Positions 1 through 11,555 of a stretch of 64,000 nucleotides of DNA are shown here, one piece after another. How positions within the stretch are numbered: the stretch's first letter is position 1; the number at the start of each line of letters is the position of its first letter. The position numbers and the translations under genes were made by a program. The stretch is taken from contig NC_135715.1 in the NCBI RefSeq assembly GCF_964656455.1, positions 174,498,437 through 174,562,436 on the forward strand. Direction: 5' to 3'. This stretch comes from Halichoerus grypus (taxonomy: Eukaryota > Chordata > Mammalia > Carnivora > Phocidae). The notes under the pieces are model-generated. The model was not told the origin of the DNA. It did no database searches and saw only the letters and a list, made by a program, of their open reading frames with translations.

Positions 1-884
1 AAGCCAAGAGTCTAAGGTCAAACTTCCAGGCCTGCCCCTAGCATGGACAGGTCACCCAACCTGTGTTCAGTGCAGAGACTGGGAAGATTAAATGTGACTG
101 TGTATTGTGCCTCCTACACACTAGGTGTTCAATAAATCACACATAAATAATAGTGTAGTAAGATGACTTTGTTGCTCTTCTCTCTACCTCCTCCAACTCT
201 TGCTTCACTTGCCTGGAAGAGAGCCAGTCTACCCCAAAGGGAGCTGAGCCATTTCCAGGTAATATAAATTGGGCTGATCAAACTTTTCCAAGAGATGTGA
301 ATAGGGCAGAAAGGAATACAACAGCCTGAAGTCACTACAAGCTCAAAGGAATGCCCTGACTTCCTAAGAGTTTACCTATCTTAGGCCTTTTTACACTTAT
401 TATAGGGGGTCAGCCCTGCGCTGACTCTTTGCTTCTGTGGTCTCACTGGATCATCCCAGCAGCTCTGCTGTGTATAGGGGTCCCACTTCCTATGGGCTCT
501 CCCCTCAGACTCAGCCACCTGTCCCACTATAAAAACCTCTTAGAGCCTCCCTAACCTCCAGATGGATCACAGAGTCTCTGATCTTTGGGTAGACACCATG
601 CAACAAGCCTGGATTTGAATCCTGATTCAATCACTCATTAGTGATTACTTGCCACTAATCCTTAACCACTCAGGTTCCACAACTAGGAACTGGAAACAAT
701 AATGTCTTCTGCACGAGGATCCCAGAAGTGTTAGAACCCCATTAGAACACTCCCTAACAACTCAGCCAGCAGTTACCACCTCCTTTAGTCAGGGTCTGCT
801 GCGGGTTATGCGACTAGCCAATTCTCATCTTTGCCTTTTGATGGTCAAAATAACACCAAAGTCTATCGTTCCCAACTTACTGAT
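1..884. other. Unassigned non-coding DNA
   Basis: No gene and no repeat family I can name with confidence. Around 600-690 there is weak MIR-like text (a 'tggatttgaatcctgattcaa' type stretch), too degraded to call. The only open frame, on the minus strand at 129-335, has no recognisable protein character. Confidence 0.5.
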
Positions 885-990
885 GTCAAAGTTCAGAGGG
901 ATTATTTAACATGCCCAGTTCACAGGAGGTGGCAGAGCTGGGATTTAAAGGCAAACCAACCTGACTTCCAAGTCTGCCCTGTCTTACACA
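885..990 (-). repeat. MIR SINE fragment (antisense)
   Basis: Matches the antisense MIR core: a 'ggcagagctgggattt' stretch followed by a degraded 'aaaccaacctgacttcc' stretch. MIR is an old tRNA-derived SINE shared by all mammals. The family call is from recall of the consensus. Confidence 0.5.
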
Positions 991-1582
991 ACTCCACGCC
1001 TTTCTTAATTTGTCTCTCTCAGCAGCCCACCTACCACACATTCTTCTTACCACCATCATTTCCTAAGAAGACACCGTGAAGGCCTTTGCTCTGAAGATTG
1101 CATCGCCTCTCACCCACGTTCTAAACAACAAGTGTGTTCAGCCCTCTCCTGAAGGCAAAGAGCGGGAACCAAGAAGATGAAATTTAATGGAGATATATAA
1201 AGTTCCACATTTCGGTTCAAACCAAAAGTTACATGGAGAGACTGTAGAGCAGCTTGGCTCAGACTAGTTGAGGGAAGGGGGCTGTGACAGAGAGAGCAGC
1301 TGCCACTTACACTCCAGCTTTGGCTCAGCATGAGGAGCGTGGTACGTGCTTTACTGCTGACCTCCACACAATTTCACGTGAGCCATGAGACGAAGTTCCT
1401 TTAGAAGCAAATGTCTCAGGGCTGTAAGGATAGATGTAAAATGTACCTCAAAGGAGGTGTTAGTCTTGCCCAATGGCCTGGCAGCGTAAGAGGGATGCTT
1501 TCAACCCCCTGCCTCTTTAAGTAAGGTGCCTGACAAGAAAGAAAGCATTTGAGAGCTTGCGCATCCGAAGATGAGCGCAAAT
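991..1582. other. Unassigned non-coding DNA
   Basis: Nothing gene-like. Weak antisense MIR-like text around 1300-1400 is too diverged to call. The minus frame at 1110-1367 is not recognisable as a protein. Confidence 0.4.
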
Positions 1583-1685
1583 GCACCCATCAATGTAAGA
1601 AATATTTATTGATCCCTTTACAAGTCAGACATTGTTGTATAAGCTGAGGAGACAGCCAAGTCTCTGCCCTCTTGGGGGCCCTAAA
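1583..1685 (-). repeat. L2 LINE 3'-end fragment (antisense)
   Basis: Reads like the antisense L2 3' end: an 'aaatatttattgatccc' start, a degraded 'gcagacattg' part, then text resembling 'aagtctctgccctc' (antisense of the L2 'gagggcagggac' motif). Ancient, non-functional LINE relic. Confidence 0.5.
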
Positions 1686-2124
1686 CATCCCCTTCTTGTG
1701 TGTGGCTTCCAAAAGTGTCCCAAGTTTGTAATTTGGTCTGCAAGACCCTAGCAGCCCCACCTCTGGCTTTCTCTGACCTCATCTCCCACCATTGTTCCCT
1801 CTCTGACAGTGCTCCCAGAACATTTCTCTCCTTGCCTTTCCTTGAAGACACCAAGACCTCAGGACTTTGCATTTACAGTTATCAAAGTTATCCCCCGCCC
1901 CCACCACCAGTTGTAAGAATCTGTTGTTTCATTCTAAGGCTCTTCAAAGATTATGCTGCCTATCATTTTTTTTAATATTTTTCTTTTTTTTTTTACTTTC
2001 TTTCAATGGATTTATATCAATCTTCCTATCTTGGCTTAAAGAGTTTTAAGTGGCAGGGATTGTAATTAACAAGATTTGTTTGAGGGAATTTGATATTTAC
2101 TCTAAGGGGATAATAATTATGATG

Positions 2125-2215
2125 ACTTGTTTGTCACAGCTGTAGCCCCAGTGCCTTGGGCAGTGCCTGGGACAGCATGGGACAGAATAAGTTGTGAGAT
2201 GATTGAATATTGGAA
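2125..2215 (+). repeat. L2 LINE 3'-end fragment
   Basis: Contains the sense L2 3'-terminal phrase 'gtagccccagtgccttggg' followed by 'cagtgcctgggacagcat' and a degraded 'gaataagttgtgagatga' end. Short and diverged. Confidence 0.45.
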
Positions 2216-3010
2216 GTAACAAGAACCAAAATACAAATGGACAATGCCTACATCTTCTTTTGTTCTCCTTGCTGTGATTTCCTCATATCTAAACTTATTT
2301 CCCTTTGATTTTAAGTTAGTTACTTGAGAGTGAATATCAGTAGTGCCAATATCTTGCCATTGGTTGATGGTTCTAACCACAATGGTTAGAATAAAACAGA
2401 CTTGTTAAAAAAGAAAATGAAAAAAACGTGGCTATCCCAGCAGCCTGGACTCCTTCAGATGGGTTCTGCCTCTGAATTTTATGGTCCTGATGATGGTTTG
2501 TTTCCAAGAGAGGTCATCTCCTATCTGGTGGCTTTCCTCCAGTTTATGGATATTTTATTAAAAGCTGTATCCGGTGAAACCTCCAAAATGTCCAGCAAAA
2601 ATGTCTTCCACTAAAGGTAAGGAAATGAATAACAGCATTTGGGTCTCAGAGGAGTTATTATATGCAGAGCAGAAGCCAGCTGTTCTCCATCTTTTCTGAA
2701 GATGTATCAAGAGGAAACCACTGAAATCACAGCGGGTAAGATGTAAGTTGCACAGGTAGAAAAACATGCTTAAGATAAAGGATTGTGAAATAATGGAGGA
2801 AGAAAAGTTAAAGGATTTTTTCCTCTAGAGAATTTGAAGTTGAATGGGGTCATGCATGCTTCAGTCTGGGCTGATTTAGCCATAGGCCACTTGGAGGACA
2901 GAATACAGACTGGAAAGTGACCTAATTCTCCCAATATGGCTTTAGACACGGGAGGATTTCCATCAAAACATAAGGATCATTTTGCCCATGAAGATAGGTT
3001 TTTGTCTTTT
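2216..3010. other. Unassigned non-coding DNA
   Basis: No repeat or gene recognised. The short frames at 2402-2614 (plus) and 2558-2767 (minus) overlap on opposite strands and show no protein family features. Confidence 0.4.
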
Positions 3011-3025
3011 TTTATAACAAATTAT

Positions 3026-3465
3026 TTTTTTTTCTTATTTTTTTAAATTAACATATAATGTATTATTTGTTTCAGAGGTACAGGGCTGTGATTCATCAGT
3101 CTCACAAATTCACAGCACTCACCATAGCATATACCCTCCCCAATGTCCATCACCCAGCCACCCCATCCCACCCACCCCCCTCCACTCCAACAAACCTCAG
3201 TTTGTTTCCTGAGATTAGAGTCTCTTATGGTTTGTCTCCCTTTCTGGTTTCGTCTTATTTCATTTTTTCCTCCCTTCCCCTATGATCCTCTGTCTTGTTT
3301 CTCAAATTCCTCATATCAGTGAGAACATATGATAATTGTCTTTCTCTGATTGACTTATTTCGCTTAGCATAATACCCTCTAGTTCCATCCACATCATGGC
3401 AAATGGCAAGATTTCAATTTTTGATGGCTGCATAATATTCCATTGTGTATATAAACTACATCTTC
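3026..3465 (-). mobile_element. 5'-truncated L1 (carnivore L1 3'UTR), antisense
   Basis: The minus strand reads the carnivore L1 3' end: 'tggaatattatgcagccatc' at the 5' side, then the 'agtattatgctaagcgaaat' style block, the G-rich tract, and an A-rich tail that appears as the T-run near 3026-3045. It is flanked by an exact 15-bp target-site duplication, 'tttataacaaattat', at 3011-3025 and 3466-3480. About 440 bp of the element is retained and no ORF2 is included, so it is a dead 5'-truncated insertion made by target-primed reverse transcription. Confidence 0.9.
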
Positions 3466-3804
3466 TTTATAACAAATTATACATTTTATTTCAGGAAAAG
3501 GAGTCAAAGGTAGAGGATGATGCTCAGTGGTTATGGCAATTCAGGATATAATCTTCAAAAGTTGATTTTTCTTAGACTCTAAACCTACAAGCAAATGACC
3601 AAAGAAACTCTTAAATGAAACTCCTAGACATCTGCTAAGATTTCATTTTCTAAATATTAAAGATGTTTTACAGTTGTTATCATAAATGGGAAAGCAGTTT
3701 AGCAATCTAAATGCACACTGCTCCCTAAAGAAAGGAGGTTTTAGAGGAATAATCCTTTTAGTCAAATGTACAGCAATGACAGATAGACCCATATGATGTG
3801 GGAA

Positions 3805-4032
3805 GACAAATACTGGTCTCAGAGCCAAGAGACCCATGCTGACTTCACTTTTCTGTACCTTTTTTTTTTTTTTTTGCATTAGACAAATCCTGTACTCTCA
3901 GTCCCTTGTTCTTCCCCTATAATTGCAAAACCTAGAGGTTGCTATCTCTCTCTAAATGTGTTATAAAGATTAGATAAGATAGCATAGTCCAAGTCCTGTT
4001 ATATAGTAAGCTTTCAATGTCAATATTATTTT
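3805..4032 (+). repeat. MIR SINE relic with internal poly-T
   Basis: Degraded sense MIR: 'ctcagagccaagagaccc' region, 'cttttctgtacc', a T17-18 tract at about 3859-3876, then the MIR 3' part ending in a 'gtaagctttcaatgtcaat' type stretch. The poly-T may be a later expansion. Confidence 0.5.
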
Positions 4033-5221
4033 CCCAAAAAAGCAGCCAAAAAAAAATCATTTTCCTTTTTCTCTAACTGCAAAAAAATGACACAAGTCCT
4101 TAACATTTCTCCCATCAGTGACTTATACAAAAAGAGAAAAGAAGTTGGCTTTCAATTTCACCTCCAAACAAAACCTATCCAAACTAATTGTTCTAGCTCC
4201 CACCATGAGTGAAGTGCCATGCCCTCTTCCTTGGTGGCACTATTTGGAGATACTATGCAAAAACTCAGAAAGGATAACTGTGAGACCAAAGGGACCTAGT
4301 CCACGTGCAATGGGTGTCCAGCCTCCACAGAGTCTTGATGTTCTGTGTGACACAAATCAGCAGAGCAACCAGACTGGAAGTAGCACCATGAAGGGATGAC
4401 AGGAAGCCCTAACCAATGTAGATCATTGTCCATGACTAGAAGGGCCTCCCCAAAGTTCTGGTGCTCATAAGACCCTGGGACCTTCCTGTCGGGGGACCCC
4501 AGGATAGCAGAGTGAATTTCCAAATGATCTGAAGAGATGAGGAATCAGATCTGTGTTTTTGCTAATTTAGAGAAAATAAATACGGTATTTCTTGCACACC
4601 TGAGTTTGTGGGCTAAGAACCATACCTGTAATCAATAGCATACTCAGGAACACATGCTCAGCCCTACACACAAAGGGCCTGGGAATCTTGAGAGATGATG
4701 TGAAGAGGTAAAGTTATGTCTGGAAGTCTGGGAAGGCTCCAAGGAGACAGAGTTCTGAGAGATGCCCAATCAGAGAAGAAAGAGTTCAGAGAAGAAGGAA
4801 TGGTGCATGAAGTAGGTCTCAGGCAGAAGAAATGAGACGAGGGGCAATGAGCTAGTCTCTGTATACTTGACCTGTTTGGATGTAGCCATGAAGGAGTGAC
4901 TGGTGAGAAAAGTCTCATGCAGAGCCTCACACTTTTTCTCTCAAATGAGTCCTGGGAATTGGGTCTTTGCCTTTCCCCACTATTCTTTACCTTTACTTTG
5001 TGTTTTATGCTGCCTTCATTTCTTCTGTCAAGGATCAGTGCAGTTGATGATATAATTCACAGTAAAGTATTAAATGATAGTGATATCCAGAAAAAAATCA
5101 AGAAATGGGTAAATAAATCCATCTGGCAATGATTTCATGCATCAGAATATCAGTAAGAAACTAATTTGGCCACATAGGCCTCCTAAAGGAGTCACCTGTA
5201 TGACCCAGGAGTCTTACTTAC
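4033..5221. other. Unassigned non-coding DNA
   Basis: No repeat family recognised apart from short A-runs at 4037-4090. Open frames at 4118-4399 (plus), 4296-4523 (minus) and 4664-4930 (minus) overlap or are antisense to one another and resemble no known protein. Confidence 0.4.
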
Positions 5222-5420
5222 TCCTAGACCACTCTTTGTCAAAGTGACCTGAAGATTCTCTCCATTAGAATAACTCAGGGTATTTGCTAAAACACAGATC
5301 CCTGCTTCCCACCCTAAATGTACTGAATCAGAATCTCCAAGACTAGAGGCAAGGCATAAAAATTTTAAGCAAACTTCCCAAGTAATCCTTATGCACAATA
5401 AACTTTGAGGAGCCTTACCT
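5222..5420 (+). repeat. MER5-type hAT-Charlie DNA transposon fossil
   Basis: Follows the MER5A/B order: degraded left end ('ccactctttgtcaaagtg'), 'gctaaaacacagatccctg', 'cttcccaccc', 'tgaatcagaatctccaag', an 'aaaattttaagcaaact' block, 'cccaagtaatcc', and 'aaactttgaggagcc' at the right end. MER5 elements are short non-autonomous hAT transposons, long inactive. Confidence 0.75.
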
Positions 5421-5684
5421 TCCAGGGCAGTGAACAATGTCTCCTTCCTGACTCTTAGCATCCTGACCATATCTCTGTTTGGTACATATTTCACAGCATA
5501 TTTGATTGCATGTCTGTGTCATCCACGTGAACTTCACAACAGATAAAGATAGTGAGAAAGGGACCAGGTGGGAGAACTAGAGGATCTTGAGAAGGTAATA
5601 TAAAAGCATCAATATACCTTATAGGATGTTAGTAAGAATTTAATGAGTTTAATATAGTATATGAAGTACCCAAGTGTTAGCTTT

Positions 5685-5855
5685 ATTCCTTGACACTTTG
5701 CCTGAATACACTAGAATATGAGTTCTTAAGGACAGGGATACTTCCCTGTCTTGTTCATCCTTGCCATTCTGGAAATTTGAGTAGAAACTGGCACATAATT
5801 GGTTCTCAACAAATGTTTGCTGCATAGTTGACTTCATGAATGAGTTCATGGTAGT
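5685..5855 (+). repeat. L2 LINE 3'-end fragment
   Basis: Sense L2 3' end: 'actagaatatgagttctt', 'aaggacagggatacttccc', 'tgtcttgttcatcc', then 'ctcaacaaatgtttgctgc' and 'atgaatgagttcatgg'. These are the standard L2 terminal motifs. Confidence 0.7.
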
Positions 5856-7060
5856 GACCTTATAGTCACAGTAATGGCTATGTGATGGTGCTAGTTGCCC
5901 TGAAAATGACTTTTGAATGAATAATTGAATACATTAGGATTATCTGCTCATGATATGTGCTTCCTCTCTGCTTCATCAATGCCAACAAAAAAATTTAAAT
6001 GAATGCATGTATGTATTTTAAAACACTCATAATGGACTACTCATCTGCTCTAACTACCCCTCTGGTGTGAGTCAAAACAAACCAAGAAGTGGACACAGAG
6101 CTCACACATAAGTTGAAATTTATGAGCCAGAGAGTTCAGAAAAAAGAATTGGAACATTACTGGAGATACAGAGAGCTAGCTAGGAGAGGTCCAAAGGATG
6201 TAAACTGCTGAGGTAAAGGATTCTAGAATTCTGTTCCACTATATCCAGTTCTACAGTTTACCCCAAATCAAGAATATAACAGAGAAGCTCTGGAGGCTGA
6301 AGGCAGGTGGCTGCCCCAGGAATGAAGAGGACAGATTTCTTTCCTGTTTGAGTGCAAACACTGTAATCTGTAGAAAAAGGCAGCTGGTGAGGAGAGGAAA
6401 CTGAGCACATTAAAAAACCCAGTGTACACATGTATATGGAGAAATACACTCGGCCTAAATAAACTTAGACTGGAAATGACCCATGTGGTGGGGAAATGAA
6501 AAACTGAAGTTATAGAGCCATGGAGAACCATGGAGAGGAAATGGAAAGAGCTTTCTCTGGGGAGGCTGTGAGGCAGGAAGTAATGCCTCTGTGGAATGAA
6601 TGGGATCATTCAGAAGCCCAGAAGCCCCGCTTGGTCCCCTTCTGCTTCATAAAGGTACAACTGCTAAGGACATCCGATGGGGGCTAGTCAATGCCAAAAG
6701 CACTGTTCAATTCAGACATGCTAGCAAAAAAGTAAACCAACTCAATAAAGAATCTCAGCCAAAACAGTTATATGAATCTGGGTAGGTAATGCCACCACAT
6801 GATAAACTATATAGTTTTCACTTTCTCATAGAGTTCCCAGGAGCTGGAAGCCTTAGCTGGAGAGCCATGTTCAGATAAACCGGTTAGCTCAGAGAACTCA
6901 CCCATAATCCAGTGAAGAGAAACTTCAGACATGAAAATTCTTGATATCAAGTAGCAAGGTAGAAAGCTGTCAAATAGTAAAAGGTTTTATATTTCAGGTT
7001 AAATCACCCTCCCTGTTATTTCTTCTCTGCCTGATTTTATTTTTTCTTTGGAAAAACAAT
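5856..7060. other. Unassigned non-coding DNA
   Basis: No repeat family called. The two overlapping minus-strand frames between 6258 and 6609 (63 and 113 residues) are hydrophobic, low in complexity and resemble nothing I know; they are best explained as chance. Confidence 0.4.
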
Positions 7061-7068
7061 GAAAATTC

Positions 7069-7362
7069 ATTCATATGTGGAATATAAGGAATAGCACAGA
7101 GGACCATAGGAGAAGGGAGGGAAAACTGAATGGAAAAAATCAGAGAGGGAGACAAACCATGAGAGACTCTGGACCCTGGGAAACAAACTGAGGGTTACAG
7201 AAGGGAGGGGGGTGAGGGGATGGTGTAACCAGGTAATGGGTATTAAGGAGGACACATGATGTGAAGAGCACTGGGTGTTAAACGCAACTAATGAATTGTT
7301 GAACACTACATCAAAAACTAATGATGTACTATAATTTGGCTAACTGTACATAATAAAAAAAA
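7069..7362 (+). mobile_element. 5'-truncated carnivore L1 3' end
   Basis: Sense L1 3'UTR: a 'gaagggagggaaaact' type tract, 'gagagggagacaaacc', 'atgagagactct', 'gggaaacaaactgaggg', the 'gcactgggtgttaaacgc' block, 'caaaaactaatgatgtact' and an A-rich tail. Candidate target-site duplication 'gaaaattc' at 7061-7068 and 7363-7370. It belongs to the same subfamily as the copy at 21758. Confidence 0.88.
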
Positions 7363-7370
7363 GAAAATTC

Positions 7371-7859
7371 TGATCTAATCACAAAATTATCTATCCACTA
7401 TTTTCAATTACATGTGTGTAGATAGAGAGCAGTTGATCCATTGTGTTGATCAGGATAAACCCTCTTTCTCTTTCTCCTGCCTTCAAACTCTGTTACTACC
7501 TGTCCTTCCCCCAAAACACAATGAAGACCAGTCAACTCCAGAGATGTGTGTCCACATGCAACAGAGACAGGATTATAACAATCTGTGGATGTTGTTGAGA
7601 TTTTGAGAGTTGGCCTTAGGAATTTAGAGTAAAAGCAGTTGTGAAAAGAAAAGAATGAGGTTTCTGTTCACTTATGTGTATAAGTAAAGTTTGGACAGCA
7701 AAATCATTTCATGAGAATTACGTATTTTCAATGTCCTGTATCTCATGGCAATGTATTTACAGATATACTCCACAGAGGTTGAGTACACTCAACAGTGGAT
7801 GAGTCACATTGTCTGATGTATAAAGTGTCTGAGATCTCTTACAGGAAATGTAGAGAATG
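7371..7859. other. Unassigned non-coding DNA
   Basis: No gene or repeat recognised between the L1 3' end and the next L1 block. The 64-residue plus frame at 7412-7606 is not protein-like. Confidence 0.4.
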
Positions 7860-8532
7860 TTGTACAGAATGTTATACAATGTACTCAAAAAATCAACCAG
7901 TAGGATAAAATAAATATCCATGAGTCCATACTGCTATAAATAAATGATTGAGTAAATAAATAGGTAAAGGAGAAGGGACAAATACTTCTAACAGAAAAAT
8001 TCCAAATAATGCATGTAGAAGGAATCAGAGAAATATAAAGTCACCGTTACAACACCGAAGTCGGTGTAGGCAAAATCCATGGATGAATGGCAAAATTAGT
8101 GTGAAAACTTTAAGGAGAACCAGAATATTTACATAGTCTTAAGACATCTCCCAAATATATAATAAATATAGTAAATGTTTATTATAAACTGTAATGGTTT
8201 TCACCTATGTCCACAAATTCTTTGATACTCCTCTCTCCAGGAGGTGGAGTTTAATTCCCTTCTCCTCTAATGTCCATTAAACTTAGTGACTCATTTCTAA
8301 CAAATAGAATATCAGAAAAGAAAAATAGTAACCTGACAGATACTACCTTATCCAAGTAAGGTAATAAGTAACCACCTTCACCAGTAATAAGTCATGTTGG
8401 TATCATATAGATGCTAGTATGATGTGATAAAGGGGCACTTCACTTCTGCGGTATTCTTCCCAAAAATCTGTAACTCCTAATCATGAGAAAACATCAGACA
8501 AACTCAAATTGAAGGACATGATAACAAGATAC
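7860..8532 (+). repeat. Old L1M-type 3'UTR fragment
   Basis: Reads in order like an old L1M-type 3'UTR: 'ccatgagtccatactgc', 'ttccaaataatgcatgtag', 'cctgacagatactacct', 'taataagtcatgttggta', 'gatgtgataaaggggcac', 'aacatcagacaaactcaa' and 'acctgtctagtactcttc'. The fragment at 33225-33840 follows the same order, so the two are copies of one subfamily. An atypical stretch at about 8195-8310 may be a separate nested repeat. Confidence 0.65.
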
Positions 8533-8599
8533 CTGTCTAGTACTCTTCATCTTTTACCTTAAGAAACTAGAAAAGAAAAGCAAATTAAAACCAAAGTAA

Positions 8600-8688
8600 C
8601 GTGGATCACCACATCAAAAACCAATGATGTATTGTATGGTGACTAACATAACATAATAAAATTAAAAATAAATAAATAAATAAATAAA
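8600..8688 (+). mobile_element. Very short L1 3' end nested in older L1
   Basis: About 89 bp of carnivore L1 3' terminus ('ggatcaccacatcaaaaacc', 'aatgatgtattgtatggtga', 'ctaacataacataataaa') followed by an (AAAT)n tail. It splits the older ORF2 text, which rejoins on both sides. Flanking target-site duplication 'taaaaccaaagtaa' at 8586-8599 and 8689-8702; the A-rich edge makes the boundary ambiguous by a few bases. Confidence 0.88.
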
Positions 8689-9447
8689 TAAAACCAAAGT
8701 AAGCAGAGAAAGGGAAATAACAAAGAATATGATGTAACTCAAGGAAGTACAAAACAGAAAAATCATAGAGAAAAACAATAAAACCAAAAGTTAGTTCTTC
8801 AAGAAAGTCAATAAAACACAATTACCTATATTAGGAATGAGGAAGGTAACATTATTTCTGATTCTATATATATTAAGAGGATAATAAGAGAATGGTATGA
8901 ACAACTTCATTCAAATGATTTTGACAAATTTGATGAAATGGAAAAATTCCTTGAAAGGCAAAAACTATCAAAGTTCATTCAAGAAAAAATAATCTGAATA
9001 GCTCTATATCTATAAAAGAAAATGTATTGGTGGCTAAAAACTTTCCCCCAAAGGAAACTCTAAGCATAATCATCTTCCCTGATGAAATCTACTAAACATT
9101 TAAGGAAGAAAGAATACCAATTCTACTCAATCTCTTGCAAAAATTTGAAGAGGAGGGAATATTTTTCAATTTGTTTCACTAGGCTAGCATGACCCAGATG
9201 CCAAAACCATAGTAAGACATTACTTAATAGTAAAATATTAAAGTTTTGTCCCTAAGATCAAAACCAAAACAATATGTCTATTCTCAGCACTTCTATTCCA
9301 CATTCTACTGGAAATTCTAGCCAGTACAATAAGGTAAGAAAAATAAATTAAAAGCACATAGATTGTATCCGTATTGTAAAGGAAGAAGTAAAAAACCATC
9401 TTTATTTGCAGATGACATGATTATGTAGAAAATCCCTTGGAATCTAT

Positions 9448-9463
9448 ATACACACACACACAA
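9448..9463. repeat. Short (AC)n microsatellite
   Basis: About eight AC units inside the old L1 ORF2 relic, shortly after the broken catalytic box. Confidence 0.8.
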
Positions 9464-11291
9464 ATAGTAGAACTTATAAGTGAGTTTAGCAAGATTGCAA
9501 GAAACAAGATGAATATACAATATTGTATTCTTATGTATTAGCAATGTACAATCAGAAGTGAAATTAAGAAATAATGCCATTTACAACAGCATCAAAAAAA
9601 TATCAAATACTAAGGCATACATCTGAGAAAATATGTGCAATGCTTATACCAAAAAACATTGCTGAGAGAAATTAAAGAAAACTTAAATAAATGGAACTAT
9701 ATACCTTGTTCATGGTTCAGAAGACTAAATATTATCAAGATTATCAATTCTTTCCCAAATTTGCCTATAGATTCAATGTGTTTCAAATCAAAATCCCAGC
9801 AGACTATTCTGTAGAATGCAGCAAGTTTATTTATTTAAAAATTTATTATTATAATAGCAAGCTTATTTTAAAATTCGTATGGAAATGTAAAAAAGAAAAA
9901 GAAAACAGAATTGGGGATCTAATATTCTCTGACTTCAAGACTTAATATAAAGCCGAAGTAATCCACACAGTATCATGTTAGCATAAAGATAGACACATGG
10001 ATCAATAAAACAGAAGAGAAAATTCACAAACAAACCCATATGTATATGAACTGATTTCTGACAAGGTACAATATCAATTTGGTAGAGAAAAATATAATCT
10101 TTTCAATAAATGATTCTGAAACAATTGGATATCCATATGTAAAAAAATCAACTTCAATTCATACTATATGCCATACACAAAAAAATTAACTTAAAATGTA
10201 TCATAGACCTAAATGTAGGGGTAGAATGATAAAACTTTTAAAAGAAAATACAGGAAAAAAATTTGCCATAAATATTTAAATACAACACCAAAAGTGTGAC
10301 CCATTTTAAAAAAATGTGATAAATTAGACTTCATCAAAATTTAAAATCTCTATACTTTGAAAGACACAGTTAAGGGAATAAAAGACAAGTGATAGACTGG
10401 AAGCAAATATTTTCAAATCACATACCTTGTAAAGGAATTGTATCCAGACTAGGTAGAGGGCTCTCAAACCCATTAATAAAAAAAAAAAAATTGTAAATGG
10501 GCAAAAGATTGAAAGACACTTCACCAAAAAGATATACAAACGGCAAATAGGTGCATGAAAAGATGCCAAGTTAATCATTAGTCTTTAGTGCAAATTAAAA
10601 TGCTAATTAACTTAATGCCAATTAAAACCACAACAACATACTGTTACACTCCCATTAGAATGGCTACAATTCAAGACTGATCCTATCAAGTGCTGACAAG
10701 GATGTGGAGCAACTGGAACTCTCATACACTGCCAGTGGAAATATAAAATGGTGCAATCACTTTGGCAATCAGTTTGGCAGTTTAAGAAATTAAATATATG
10801 ATTCAGTCACTCTAATTCCACTCTTAGATATTTACCAAATATAAATTAAAGCGCATATCTATACAAAGATTTGTACATGAATGTTCATAGCAGCTTTATT
10901 GTAATAACCAAAAACTATAACAACCCAAACATCCGTGAACAGATGAATAGATATACAAATCATATTATATCCATACAATGGACTCTGCTCAGCAATAAAA
11001 ACAAACTACTGATATCCACATCATCATGAATGGATAAAAAAAAAAAAGCCTGAGTAAAAGAAGACAGACAACAAAGAGAACATATTGTAAGTTTCCATTT
11101 ATATAACATTCTAGAAAGTGCAAATTTATCTATAGTAACAGAAAGCAGCTTGGTGGCTGCTTAAGGATGAGGTGAAGGTACAAAGGCACCAGCAGAAACT
11201 TTTGAGGGTAAAGGATGTGTTGATTATCTTGATTGTGGTGATGGTTTCATGGGTGTATATGTTTGTCAAAACTTATCAGTTTATAACTTTA

Positions 11292-11489
11292 TTTTTTTTT
11301 TAAGATTTTATTTATTTATTTGACAGAGAGAGACACAGTGAGAGAGGGAACACAAGCAGGGGTAGTGGGAGAGGGAGAAACAGGCTCCCCACTGAGCAGG
11401 GAGCCCAATGCGAGGCTCGATCCCAGGACCCTGAGATCATGACCTGAGCCGAAGGCAGACGCTTAACAACTGAGCCACCCAGGCGCCCC
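11292..11489 (-). mobile_element. CAN-SINE (tRNA-Lys type), antisense
   Basis: Near-complete carnivore SINE in reverse: the T-rich side 'taagattttatttattt' is the antisense tail, then the antisense (TC)n as 'gacagagagagacac', the body, and 'gagccacccaggcgcccc' as antisense of the tRNA-like head. Exact 16-bp target-site duplication 'tcagtttataacttta' at 11276-11291 and 11490-11505. It sits in the 3'UTR of the older L1, so it is younger than that element. Confidence 0.96.
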
Positions 11490-11555
11490 TCAGTTTATAA
11501 CTTTAAACACATGTAATTTGTTGGATGTCAATTATATCTCAATTAAAAAAAAGAA

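Larger units (their letters stand above)
8533..11555 (+). mobile_element. Decayed L1 ORF2 and 3'UTR relic
   Basis: An old L1 lying in sense orientation. The start 'aagaaactagaaaagaaaag' and 'aaccaaaagttagttctt' match the ORF2 segment before the reverse transcriptase core. At 9405-9419 the sequence encodes Phe-Ala-Asp-Asp-Met, the RT catalytic YADD/FADD box, but a TAG stop follows three codons later at 9426-9428, so it is dead. Further on come the 'gctgacaaggatgtggagc' block (about 10690) and the 3'UTR to the A-rich end near 11555. It is interrupted by two younger insertions, an L1 3' end at 8600-8688 and a CAN-SINE at 11292-11489. All frames in the block are broken. Confidence 0.85.

Noticed and set aside
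8533..11555. Possible active reverse transcriptase gene, given the Phe-Ala-Asp-Asp-Met box at 9405-9419
   Set aside because: An in-frame stop follows at 9426-9428, and the flanking ORF2 text is frameshifted and interrupted. It is a dead L1 relic.
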